Shown here one piece after another: positions 42,908 through 54,339 of a stretch of DNA of 64,000 nt (position 1 is the first letter of the stretch; each line of letters starts with the position of its first letter). Under the pieces are notes generated by a model. The model saw only the letters and a program-made list of their open reading frames with translations, did no database searches and was not told the DNA's origin. The translations under genes and the position numbers were made by a program. The DNA is from Staphylotrichum longicolle (Eukaryota; Ascomycota; Sordariomycetes; Sordariales; Chaetomiaceae): NCBI GenBank assembly GCA_019096155.1, contig JAHCVI010000003.1:2728001-2792000 (forward strand). The letters are read 5' to 3'.

Positions 42908-45900
42908 ATGGCCGCCTTTCCACGATTCCGGTTTCTGGCAATTGCCATCATCTTCCATATCGTGTACATACTTTCCATCTTCGATATCTACTTCATCAGC
43001 CCCATCGTCTCGGGCATGCGCTTGTTCCAAATAGAGAGGCCAGCGTCGAGTCCAGCGCCTGCAGATCGCCTGGTGCTGTTCGTAGGTTCGTTAAGCAATA
43101 GCCTCCCGCTGCTGTGAAAACTGAAAGGAAGTCCATGCTGACTGCCTTGTGCGCAGGTGACGGACTGCGCGCTGACAAGGCGCTGCAATCGCACCCCGAG
43201 CCCTACCCCAAGTCCGACGAAGATCTGGTTCCGAGACCCCTCGCCCCTTTCCTGCGGTCCAAGATCCTGGAAGAAGGGACGTTTGGCGTCTCCCATACAC
43301 GTGTGCCGACCGAGTCACGCCCAGGCCATGTGGCCCTCATTGCCGGTCTCTACGAGGATGTCTCGGCCGTCACCACCGGCTGGAAGATGAACCCGGTCAA
43401 CTTTGACAGTCTCTTCAACCGCAGTCGGCACACATGGAGCTGGGGCAGCCCCGATATCCTGCCCATGTTTCAACATGGCGCAACTCCGGGAAGGGTTGAC
43501 GCCTTTATGTACGGAAGCGAATTGGAGGATTTCTCTCAGGACGCCCTCGTGCTGGACCTCTGGGTGTTTGACCATGTCAAGGACTTCTTCGCCCAAGCGC
43601 GGACGGACAAGGCACTTAACGAGGCACTGAGGCAGGATAAGGTGGTCTTTTTTCTCCACTTGCTGGGGCTGGACACTACAGGCCATTCCTACCGCCCGTA
43701 TTCCAAGGAATACCTCCACAACATCAAGGTGGTCGACGACGGGGTCCGGGAAATCACCGAGCTGTTCAACGACTTCTACCGGGACGATCGCACAGCTTTT
43801 GTTTTCACTGCGGACCATGGCATGAGCGATTGGGGCAGTCACGGCGACGGCCACCCCAACAACACCCGCACACCCCTGATTGCGTGGGGCTCAGGGGTCG
43901 CTAAGCCTCAGCTCTACCCAGGGGAGGTCGCACCAGGACATGACGAATACTCGGCAGACTGGCACCTTGACGAAGTCAGGAGACACGACGTTGCGCAGGC
44001 CGATGTTGCCGCGCTCATGGCGTATCTCATCGGTACCGAGTTTCCGGCGAACTCGGTCGGTGAGCTGCCCCTGTCCTTCCTGACGGCCGATCTCAAGGAG
44101 AAGGCCGAAGCTTCGCTTATCAATGCGCAGGGGATCCTGGAGCAGTACCGCGTCAAGGAAGAGAATAAGAAGCTCACTGAGCTGAGGTACCAGCCTTACA
44201 AGCCCCTGAGTGACATGGGTCAGGAACCCGAGAGCCGCATCGCCCACATTCGCCAGCTTATCGAGGCAGGGAGCTACGAGGAAGCCATCGAGGAGTCGGC
44301 GGCCCTTCTGAAGGTCGGTCTTGCCGGTCTCAGGTATCTGCAGACCTACGACTGGCTATTCCTGAGGGCCCTGATCACTATTGGGTATCTGGGCTGGGTG
44401 GCGTATGCGCTTGCAAAAGTCATCGACCTTCATGTGCTGCACGGCCGCTTTCAACCCTCCAGGACACTCACCGGGACTCTTGTTTCGACTTCGGTTCTGA
44501 CAGCCCTCTACGCCTCCTTTTTCATCTCGAAGTCGCCGCTGACGTACTATGCTTATGCCTTCTTTCCTGTCTTCTTCTGGGAAGAAGTCTATGCGCAGCG
44601 AAGGAGCTTGGTGGAGGGTCGGAAGCAACTCTTTTCTCACGTCAAGTCCGGGGCAAGCTTGGCTTCGTTGGTCTTCAACTGCGCCGTCTATGTCGGTATC
44701 ATTGAGTCAATGGTGAGTTTCTTGCGCCTTGATCTGTTGGGTGTGTGGGCTAACCGCTGCAGGCCCTGGGCTACATCCACCGTGAAATCTTGACCATTCT
44801 GTTTGTCATTGGCGCGTTCTGGCCGATCACCTACGGCTTCTCATTCCTCCAGCAACACACTGCGCTTTCTGTCACATGGTTCCTCTCCTGCATCGCCATG
44901 AGCACCTTCACCCTCCTTTCGGCCATGAAAACCGAGGATGTGAACCTTATGTCCGTTCCCCTGAAACAGATGTCTCATGACACGCGCTAACTTGACTCTG
45001 CAGCATGATCGGAGGTGCCTTGATGGTTCTTGTTGGCGTTTTGTACCTTGTCCTGGAGGACTTTGTTCTTGCAGACTTCACCTGGTCAGAGAAGCCCTCC
45101 GCTCCAAGCAACCATGTCTCGAGGACGCTCGTGGGCATCCAGATCGGCCTCACCCTCCTTTCCATGGTCATCACTCGCTCGAGTGCCCTGTCCCTGCAGG
45201 CCAAGCAGGGCCTTCCCCGTGGCAACCAGATCATGGGTTGGTTTGTTCTCGGTAAGTCGCAGAACTGGCGCAACTGCGCATGCTCGTGCTGATTTCGCCG
45301 CAGTTGCCTCGCTCCTTATGCCGCTGGCATACCGTTTGCAACCCAAGAGCCACTACATGCACAGGCTCCTGGTCATCTTCCTTACCTGTGCTCCTACCTT
45401 TGTCATCCTGACCATCTCCTACGAAGGCCTATTCTATCTCGCCTTCTCGGCCATACTGGTCAGCTGGGTCCGCCTGGAGCACGCAATCTTCCAATTTTCA
45501 CGGTCACGATCCCCGTCAACCGCAACAACAAACGGCTCAGTACCCTCCACCAACCAACCCCAACCGCAATCCCCCGTCCTCGAAACCACCCAAACCCTCC
45601 CCTCCCCCTTCCGCCCGCTCACGCTCCACGACGCGCGCGTGGCGCTCTTCTTCTTCGTCCTCCTGCAGGCCGCCTTCTTCAGCACGGGCAACGTCGCCTC
45701 GGTCTCGTCCTTCAGCCTCGAGAGCGTGTGCCGCCTGCTGCCCGTCTTCGACCCCTTCTCGCAGGGCGCCATGCTCATCCTCAAGCTCATGATCCCCTTC
45801 GCGCTCGTGTCGACCAACCTGGGCATCCTCAACAAGCGGCTCGGCGTCGCGCCCTCGGCGCTCTTCATGGTCGTCATGGCCGGCAGCGACGTGCTGACGC

Positions 45901-46175
45901 TCTACTTCTTTTGGGTGGTCAAGGACGAGGGGTCGTGGCTGGAGATTGGCTCGACGATCAGCCACTTTGTGATTGCGAGCGGGATGTGCATCTTTGTGGC
46001 GGCGCTGGAGGGGGTGAGCGCCATGTTCATTTCTGGGGTGGAGGTGGGCGGGGATGTGGGCAAGGCGGTTGGGGACGGGGCGGTCGCGGAGGTGTTGCTG
46101 GAGAAGGCGAATGAGGCGGTTGAGCACCTCCCTAAGGGCGGTAACGGTGACGGTGGCAGTGCTGGGGGTAAATAG
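42908..46175 (+). CDS. MCD4: GPI ethanolamine phosphate transferase 1 (Mcd4/PIG-N)
   Basis: ER multi-pass enzyme that adds phosphoethanolamine to the first mannose of the GPI anchor precursor. Exons 42908-43085, 43157-44712, 44763-44950, 45004-45251 and 45304-46175 join in phase to 1013 aa, normal length. An N-terminal signal anchor (FLAIAIIFHIVYILSIFDIYF) is followed by the lumenal phosphodiesterase domain: metal motif FVGDGLRAD, VSHTRVPTESRPGHVALIAG, HLLGLDTTGHSYRPYSKEY and FTADHGMSDWGSHGDGHPNN. More than ten C-terminal membrane helices follow from about residue 430. A Ser/Thr/Pro/Asn-rich loop (about residues 800-835) interrupts the helices. Motif set is complete and it looks functional. 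Confidence 0.95.
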
Positions 46176-48601
46176 GGGGGATGTGGGTACTGTACATACA
46201 TGTACCAATGTGTCAACTTAGCTGGGTAAGGATTTTGAAAATAGCATATAAAAGCGTCGGTTAGGGCGAAGGACAACAAGGGCTTGGCTCCGGTGGTTCC
46301 GGAGCTTAAAATCCAATCTTTTCAGACCAGCAACTTCTTGCATGATGTTTCTCATGCAATTGTTTCTGTGGAGATTGTTTCAGCCACCCGGAGAACTATT
46401 GTGTTTGAGGAAAGGCTCCTCGTATGAGATCAGGGCGAGCGTGGACAAAAGGATGTCGACGATCACATGCAATGTTTTTGTGCCCAACACTGCCTCCTTT
46501 GTGCTACAAATTTTGACAGTTGAATCCTCGGCTTCCTCTCTGTTTAAATGCCAGGAACGAGCTTGGCTCATGCAAAACACTTTTGGTTCCTGACATTGGC
46601 GCAGCCACTTCCCTGCCATTACTGGCCTGTGGGTGTGTTTCGTCGTGGACCTTCTCGAACACTCGAGCTTGAGATGAAAAAGAAATCACCCCTGGAGTAG
46701 TGGGCCCGGGGTAAGCATGTGAGAGTGAGCCCTGACAGTGACAGGCCAGCCCTACACGTGCGCAAAGTAGCATCGGATTCCCTCCGAGACGGAACTTTGC
46801 GTTGATGCCTGCCCGTCTGGCATTCTGCTGGCTTTGCCCGGCTGTCACGGAGCGGTCCGGATCGGGTTCACCAGCCGACTCTTTATCGTTCGATGCTGGA
46901 GAAAGGGGGTCGGCTGCATCGGCCTGCGGATGCGACTCCGGATGGTGAGGGGAACCGTGGGGTAAAACCGGGCTCAACTCCAACCTAGTCTGGTATGGGG
47001 AGAGGGGCCATTGTGACAGACCAGCGGCAGTTACCGTGTTTCTGAAGATGTAGAAAGGCAGCCCGGCCGGTTCGGCGGTTCTACAGTGTTCTACTCTTGC
47101 CCGCTCAGGGAAACTGTGTTCTCCATTCCATGAACTGCCCAGCGCCGACTATTGAGAGCTTGGGGGGGGTTGTCCCACAAACGTACGGGCTCATCACCGT
47201 CTCAGGCACCTCGAAAGCCAAGTCTTGCCACCAGCGGGGACGCTTGCGTTGTCCAACGGCTTGGTCGGTGACAGGGAGGGGGGCGGGAGACACTAAAAGA
47301 AACAAAATGGGACCAACGGAACGGGCACCGGAGCAAACTGGTGACAGCTAAAGGACCCGGCACCGGACTTCACCCGACTATCCGCAAACCCCGACGGATT
47401 GAAACCGCGAGTTGATTGCCATTCCCGGGTCGCTCCTCTTGACTCTTATTTGGGCACGCTTGTTTAGCGTTCGCGAGGGTACGGTACCAAACCTGGCACA
47501 AAAGACCGGACAATGTCGATGAGCCCGGAAAACGAGGCCAGAGCCCAAAACTGATGCGTGCATGGCAGCATTTCCCGTTGTGGTTGGTTTGGGGACACAA
47601 TGGTGCGGAGTTTAGGCCGAGACTGCCAAGAAAATGCCCAGGGATCCGTGGTCGTCGGCCAAGAGTTCCCCGGATTCGTGCATTCGGCCGCTACTTCCCA
47701 ATCAGGCTGGCTCTCCCGTGTGATAAATCTCGCCTGCCCTTGGCCCAAGCGTCCTTGCCGGGCTGTGCCAGCTGACCCAGCGGTCTGGCGTCTTTTGTAA
47801 TGCGCGGCTGGCACTTGGCTGTCACATGCAAGTTGTGGAGCGTCCCCCCTGCCTCAAGTCGCTCGAAGTTCATGCGCGCTCCTTCTCCAAAGCTGATGGA
47901 GGGGCTGCAGCATGCAGGCAGACGCACGACTTGAGCAGAGGAACGGTCATTTGAGGGGCCAGCCGGAAACCCCTCGTGGGTATGAAAAGTCGTACTAAAA
48001 ACGCAGGCTGCAGCTTGCCTCCTTATTGGAGAGACTAGCCAAGGACCTAATGGACTCGACGGAGTTTCCCTGCCCCAAGTTTTGCACTAAAAGCCTAAAA
48101 GGACGCTGGAATCCGGGGTTGGCAGTACCGCCGCAGTGGACACCCCCCTCAGAACAGAGCACGCTTGCGTCGAGTCGCACGTTGCACCCGTTTTTGCCAT
48201 CTGCCGCATTCGTCCTGTCACATATCGATTCGAGGCACGAGGGGACGTGCAGTGCAGTTTCCTGGAGGCAGTGCCTATCTCGGTGTGCCCTCGCGTCTTT
48301 CTACCCCGCGCCGCTGTGTTCTCGGGGCGGAGACCTCAGCAGATTGCGGTCCGACAAATTACACAGTATTCTGTACGGTTCCATCCCTCGAGCCCTTTCA
48401 CCCAAGCCCGCCGTTCTCCAGCACAGGACGATCGAAGAGGAGTCTTTGGTGGCGGATCGCAACGGGAGCACCGGCTCGATCGGTTGAAGCCCCATACCAC
48501 GCGACACGCACCCCTTTCCAACAATCCCCTCGCCTCCGCCGTTCAACACGCAAAATACACACCAAGCAACAAGCAGCGCCTGCGCCTGCACTCTCGCCGA
48601 G
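46176..48601. other. Long intergenic, no gene seen
   Basis: A 2.4-kb stretch between MCD4 and the CTF1-like factor, with only scattered short frames lacking domains or splice continuity. It likely includes a long promoter and leader for the transcription factor. No tRNA, transposase or tandem repeat was recognised. Confidence 0.5.
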
Positions 48602-51600
48602 ATGGAGGTCGATTCAACCTCTCCGGGCGAGCCCACGCCCCCGCACCAGCAATCGACATCGCCGCCATCCGGGCCCGGAGGGACGACGTCAACAACTACA
48701 ACAGCGGGGCAGCTGAGCTTTAGGAGGTTGGTGCCTGCGGTGTCGCGCTCTCTTGTCTCGCCCGGCAAAACGGATGGAACGGTTTGCGCTGACCTGATCT
48801 TTCTCCATGAACAAAAGACAACGAGCATCAAGAGCGTGCGAGGTGAGTTTCGACCTAATTATTTACCTTTTCGTGGAAACCGGGTCGCGCGGTGGGTTTG
48901 ATGGGACCTCTCCGAGGCTTGAGCGCGATTGCGACCAACTCGCCTATCGTGCCTCGGCTCATCCGCGCGCCGGTTATCTTGAGCATCGCAAAGCTGACCA
49001 GTCACCGTTTCCAGACATGCCATGCCCGCAAAGTACGGATACCCTCAGCCTATTACAACCACAGATCCACCCAAATCACGTCCTTCGCGCGATACTTGCA
49101 TGCTCACATCAATCTTAACAGGTCCGCTGCGATGCGGCGAGCCTCGGCGTTCCGTGTACCAACTGCGTCGCCTTCCAGATCGAATGTCGCATCCCAACAC
49201 CAAAACGGAAGAAGGCGCAGAGCACCACGGCCCAATCCAGGGATTCGGACAGGTATGTCAGACACCGACCCCAAATAGACTTCTTGGCCTCGGGCCCAAC
49301 TTGCCCGAAACAGCTGGGCATGCGAGCGACAGTGGGCTCTGATGTTGACCTGACAATAGCGAACGAGGAGAAGACGACCGTTCGCCGCTCCCGCCCGGCA
49401 CGACCACGTTCCCGAGCGGCACACGACCTCCGGCCGTCTACCATACACATGAGGGCACCCCGTCGACCGCCAACACCGAAGCTGAGCAGCAGAAGAAGGA
49501 CGAGTTTGATAATGCGACACTCGCCAGCTACATGAACCTCGTCATGAAGCCCAAGTTCACAAGAGCACCGATCACCGAAGCAGGGAGGGTGGCATATCTG
49601 GGCGAGTCATCCAACCTTACGCTGCTGGTCCACGACCGGCAGAGCGACGGAGATGTGGTCCATTATCCCCTGCCAGAGAACATCAGGGGCTCGAGGGCGC
49701 GGCTGACGGAGCTGGACAACGTCGAGATCGACATCCTGCACCAACGAGGTGCCTTTCTTCTCCCGCCACGCGCTCTGTGTGACGAGCTGGTCGAGTCTTA
49801 CTTCAAATGGGTCCATCCTATCGTTCCCATCATCAACAAGACGAAATTCATGCGCCAATACAAGGATCCCAAGAATCCTCCCTCGCTACTTCTGCTGCAA
49901 GCCATGCTGCTGGCGGGTTCGCGCGTCTGCACCAATCCGCAGCTCATGGACGCAAACGGCTCGTCGACACCGGCCGCGCTGACGTTTTACAAGAGGGCCA
50001 AGGCATTGTATGACGCAAACTACGAGGATGACCGGGTCACCATCGTCCAGTCTCTCTTGCTGATGGGCTGGTACTGGGAGGGCCCCGAGGATGTCACCAA
50101 GAATGTCTTCTACTGGACCCGGGTCGCCACCATCGTTGCGCAGGGCTCAGGGATGCATCGGAGCGTGGAAGGGTCGCAGCTCAGCAAGGCGGACAAGAGG
50201 CTGTGGAAGCGGATTTGGTGGTCCCTCTTCACCCGGGACAGATCTGTGGCCGTCGCTCTGGGCAGGCCATGTCACATCAACCTCGACGACTCGGACGTCG
50301 AGATGTTGACAGAAGACGACTTTGTGGAAGACGATTCCGACCAGGCCAGCGAGTATCCACCAGACCCCATCCACGTGCAGTTTTTCTTGCAGTACGTTAA
50401 GCTGTGCGAGATCATGGGTCTTGTGCTGTCGCAGCAATATTCGGTGGCGGCAAAGGGACGGCGACACAACCCCATCGACCTGACACACAGCGACATGGCA
50501 CTTGCCGACTGGCTTCAGAACTGCCCGAAGCTGGTGTACTGGGAGATGCCGAGGCATCACTTTTGGTCTGCCTTGCTCCATTCAAACTACTACACCACCC
50601 TTTGTTTACTACATCGAGCGCATATGCCGCCAAGTGGTTCTCACAGGTTTCCGGATGAGTCGGTTTATCCATCTCGAAATATTGCCTTCCAGGCTGCGGC
50701 GATGATCACGTCTATCATCGAGAACCTTTCGGCCCGCGGGGAGCTCCGGTACTGCCCGGCGTTTGTCGTGTACAGCCTGTTCTCGGCGCTCATCATGCAC
50801 GTTTACCAGATGCGGTCACCAGTGCCGTCCATCCAGCAGGTCACGCAGGACAGGATACGGACTTGCATGGGCGCCCTCAAGGACGTGTCCAAGGTGTGGC
50901 TTGTTGGAAAGATGGTCCATACGCTGTTCGAGTCCATTCTGGGGAATAAGGTGCTCGAAGAAAGGCTGCAGAAGGCGGCGGGCAAGAGACACCGCAAGGC
51001 CCAACAGAGCCTGTCGCAGTTGGAGCAGCATCGTTATGCCCAGGAGCAGAAGCGCAAGTACGACGAGATGGCAATCGACTTCAGCGTGAGCACGCCCCAG
51101 CCGCAAGAATCGTATGAGCGCTCAAGACCCCAGTCACCGAATAACGCGACCAAGACCGAGCCGGCCTCCTCCTCGATGCCGCCCCCCGCCCACGCCTCGC
51201 CGCTCGCGCGCAACAACGGCGACACGTTCATGGGAGGCACAGCGTCGCGCCCCCACACCCGGCCGGCGACCCCGTTCAACCCGTCGTTCTCTGTCCCCGC
51301 GACGCCTCCGGATCTCTACCTTGTCACGCGGAACTCGCCCAACCTGTCGCAGGCGGTGTGGGAGAATTTCCAGCCGGATCAGCTGTTCCCCGAGAGCGCG
51401 CATGTGCCACTCTTCCAGCAACTATCGCCGCAGCAAACACACCAGGGCCTCGACGCGCACATGATGGCGCAGATGCACCAGCAGAATCAAAATATGCAGG
51501 GCCAGCCGATGGACGGCGGGCCGAACGCGTTCGGGCAGCCCATACCGAAGAGGGGCATGGGCGGCAGCCCGCTGCAGCAGAGCGCGATGCTGCAGCCGGG

Positions 51601-51895
51601 CATGCCGGCGGGCTTCCAGGGCCACCCCGGGCAGCCAGGCAACAACATGTGGCATGGGTTTGAGGTGCCGATGGTGGACGGGCAGAGCCCGAGCGATAGC
51701 TGGAGTACGAGCTCTGCGCAGGGTCAGTCTGTGCCGTCGACACTGAATGTGGAAGACTGGTAAGTTGCCGTATTCTCCAAGTTTGTCGTGTAGCTTGGAT
51801 GCTAACTTGCCGTCCGCAGGTTCCAATTCTTTGGCATTCACAACGATCCCGGACACCCTGCTGCGATGAACTTGGACAACATTCCGCTGGTGTAG
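48602..51895 (+). CDS. CTF1/Far-type Zn2Cys6 transcription factor
   Basis: Fungal Zn2Cys6 activator of the cutinase transcription factor 1/FarA-FarB group, which controls fatty-acid and cutin-monomer use. Six exons fit in phase: 48602-48726, 48818-48842 (25 nt), 49015-49032 (18 nt), 49122-49252, 49360-51759, 51820-51895; 924 aa. The zinc cluster is CX2CX6CX8CX2CX6C (SRACETCHARKVRC, GVPCTNCVAFQIEC), assembled from exons 2, 3 and 4. The fungal-specific TF middle homology region covers about residues 190-560, with YFKWVHPIVPIINKTKF, LLMGWYWEGPEDV, RIWWSLFTRDRSVAVALGRP and HFWSALLHSNYYTTLCLLHRA. A Gln/Pro/Asn/Met-rich activation region (about 640-910) and a conserved terminus (DWFQFFGIHNDPGHPAAMNLDN) follow. 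The micro-exons are supported by exact phase and the restored cluster. Confidence 0.9.
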
Positions 51896-54339
51896 GACGA
51901 TTACGGCTTTGGAGATGGAGAACGCAATGGAGTTTTGCGGTGGCCTTGACAATGGCGGAGGACGCGCAACGAGCCCTGACCACCCACCGATTATTGAGAA
52001 GAGCCGCGCCAATGATGGAGGGTTGATGGTGAACCTCGGCAAGCTGTCGTTCGAAAGGAAAAACATCCCCAAGGATTCACAGGCGCAAGGCGCAATTGGA
52101 GGAGACAGTTTTGTTTCCGTCGAAGAGAAGAAGAAACTTTTGGTTAAGGGGGAGCTTGAGTGGGGACGGTGTCACGTTGTGCTGCAAATCTGTTGAGCAT
52201 ATTGGACTTGTACGAACTGTTGTTAAGGGGGTAGTATTGAAGGTGGGAAGGCGGGAGTTCTTGAACTTGGACTCGGGAGGTCGTGGCCCTCATTTGTGGT
52301 GCAGGGACGGAGTCGTTGAACTTCAAGCAAGCCTTGGAATAATGAAAACAAATTCGATTCAGCTGCCGTTGGTTGCCCACCGACAAAACACTTGCAGAGG
52401 GAAAAAAGTACTGTGGCAACGGCGGCCGCGTTCTACAAAGCCGTTGTTCGGCACTTCGGATGCACAACATCGTCAAGGTTGGGCCGCAGGTTGGGCCGCG
52501 CAACCGCCCATGCCGCGCAGGTGATGGCTTCGTTGCAGAGCCGCCTTTGGGACGTCAAGTCTTGTTGTGTATGTTGGGATGTCGTCTTCTAAGTCATGCT
52601 GAAATTTGAAAGCAACAAACAACTTATGGTTTACCCCATCCATAGATCTCATATTCAAGTTCATCCCGACTACCTTACGGGAATGGGACTCATCCCGTCA
52701 TCTTTCATTTTTGAGATGGATGTTCAAGGCAAAGATCAGATGGATGCATGCAGGCGCATGCCTGAGTGGCTTGGCCGTCATGGGAGGAGAGCGGGCCGCC
52801 GTCCCTGCTCCCTGTCCCTGCTCTTGGAGGGGTTGCGAGAAACATCCATTCGCACCTCAGCACTACCCCCTGTCATCAGTCGGCGCTTCTTTTGCAGCGT
52901 GTCGGAGCCAATCGCCGCCTGGGGGTGGCTTCTTGGCTTCGGGGTTTGTGGCAGCCGCTGTTGGAGCGGCGGCGGCGGTTTTGCTTCCTCTTGCTCTTGT
53001 GTGAGAGAGAGAGTCGCATTGAGACTTGAGTGCAGTCCGCGATCCGTCGGGGAGGAGAGTCTGGCTGGCCAGTGGTGGGAGATGGGCTAGGGGCGGTTGC
53101 TTCTGGTTGATTGAGGTTGCGTTGCAGAATCACGGCAGCCCAGGTCGGGGGTCTCACATGGATAGACCGAGTCGGTAGTATCATGGCATGGCTGACCGAC
53201 CTGACTGGCGGGGGCGCAATTTCTGAGAGGTGAACGGTGTGAAGAGATGGAGAGCGTGCAGACGCTAAACCAGCGCGGCTGCGGTTCTGGTTGTTCTCGG
53301 CCATGATTGACTGACCGAAGCCGCCTGTTACGCTCCGCCCCCGCCATGAACTTTGTGGGAAGCGCTCAATACGTCGGAAGAAGGTGAAAACAACCCAAGG
53401 CGCTTAGAGAGAGTACTCGAGATGCGTTGGATGGTGTTGACGGACTTCAAGGTTCAGTTTCCGAGTCCAAGCTCTTTTGAGTCATGAAATGCCTTTCTGT
53501 GTTGAACCAATCTACCCTCCGTTGCCGCGGGGCATCGCGTGAGCGGCAAGGGGGGAGAGGTGACTGTCTGACTGTGGCGCAAAGAGCGTCGTTGCGTGTG
53601 CATCGCTTCGAGCGCCCAATGAAGCCAACCTCGAAACACCCGCCCGCGTTTGGGCAGCGGCTGCCTGCTGGATTTGGTCTGCAAATCTGCCTGATCAGAC
53701 GCGCAAAGGCCACCATAAACGCGCGGGGTCTGACAGAGGTGTTGGCTTTCCGTTTGCTGCGGCTAACAGCCGATCAAAGAGGCGACAAGGGTCTTCCATC
53801 ACAGTCAGTGAGGGGCACCCAAGCCCAGATGGGCAGGCGGCCCCCACCACATGTGCTGAGCACCCCTGTAGCACCTCTGCGAGTTGCCGCCTTCCACCAC
53901 TGGATGTCGTCGTCCCCGGATCAATGGCCCCGTCACTTCGCAGCTCCCCCGAGATCTCTCACACCGTTGCTCTCGTATCCGCTGCATCTGCTGCGCCGGT
54001 AAACGGAAAGTATGCACACCGATTTTGAATAACTCGCAAAACCTTGTTGGACGCCAGCGAAAAAGCTCCCCTGTCAGCTTCGATTCACTGTGGAGGTTAC
54101 TTGGGTACCTGGAACTTGACGTAACCCTGGCAGCAGCAGGAAACAACCCCTCTGGCCTGTCCAACCCGCCCCCATCTCTCGCGCGACTTTGCCCACCGCG
54201 CACCCTCTGCTTACACCCCCGACAGCCCGGTTTCTCGTGCCGGACGAGATTCGGGCGACAGCACTGGTGCGAGGCCCGATAACATCACCGCCCTCCTGCC
54301 CCGCGCAGACGCAGACGCCGACGCCGACGCTTGCCCAAC
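51896..54339. other. Long intergenic, no gene seen
   Basis: A 2.4-kb region between the CTF1-like stop and the BRO1 start. A minus-strand frame (53304-52876) is Arg/Ser/Pro-rich without a domain and is treated as chance. It may contain a long BRO1 leader; no structural RNA or mobile element was recognised. Confidence 0.5.

Noticed and set aside
45728..46208. Gly/Arg-rich frames on both strands at the MCD4 3' end
   Set aside because: Alternate frames of the last MCD4 exon, which encodes membrane helices in the proper frame.
46176..48601. Search for tRNA, CRISPR, IS or transposase signals in long gaps
   Set aside because: Nothing recognisable by eye; CRISPR and bacterial features are not expected in a fungal nuclear window.
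52876..53304. 142-codon minus-strand Arg/Ser/Pro-rich frame upstream of BRO1
   Set aside because: Low complexity, no domain, no splice partners; probably chance in a GC-rich promoter region.
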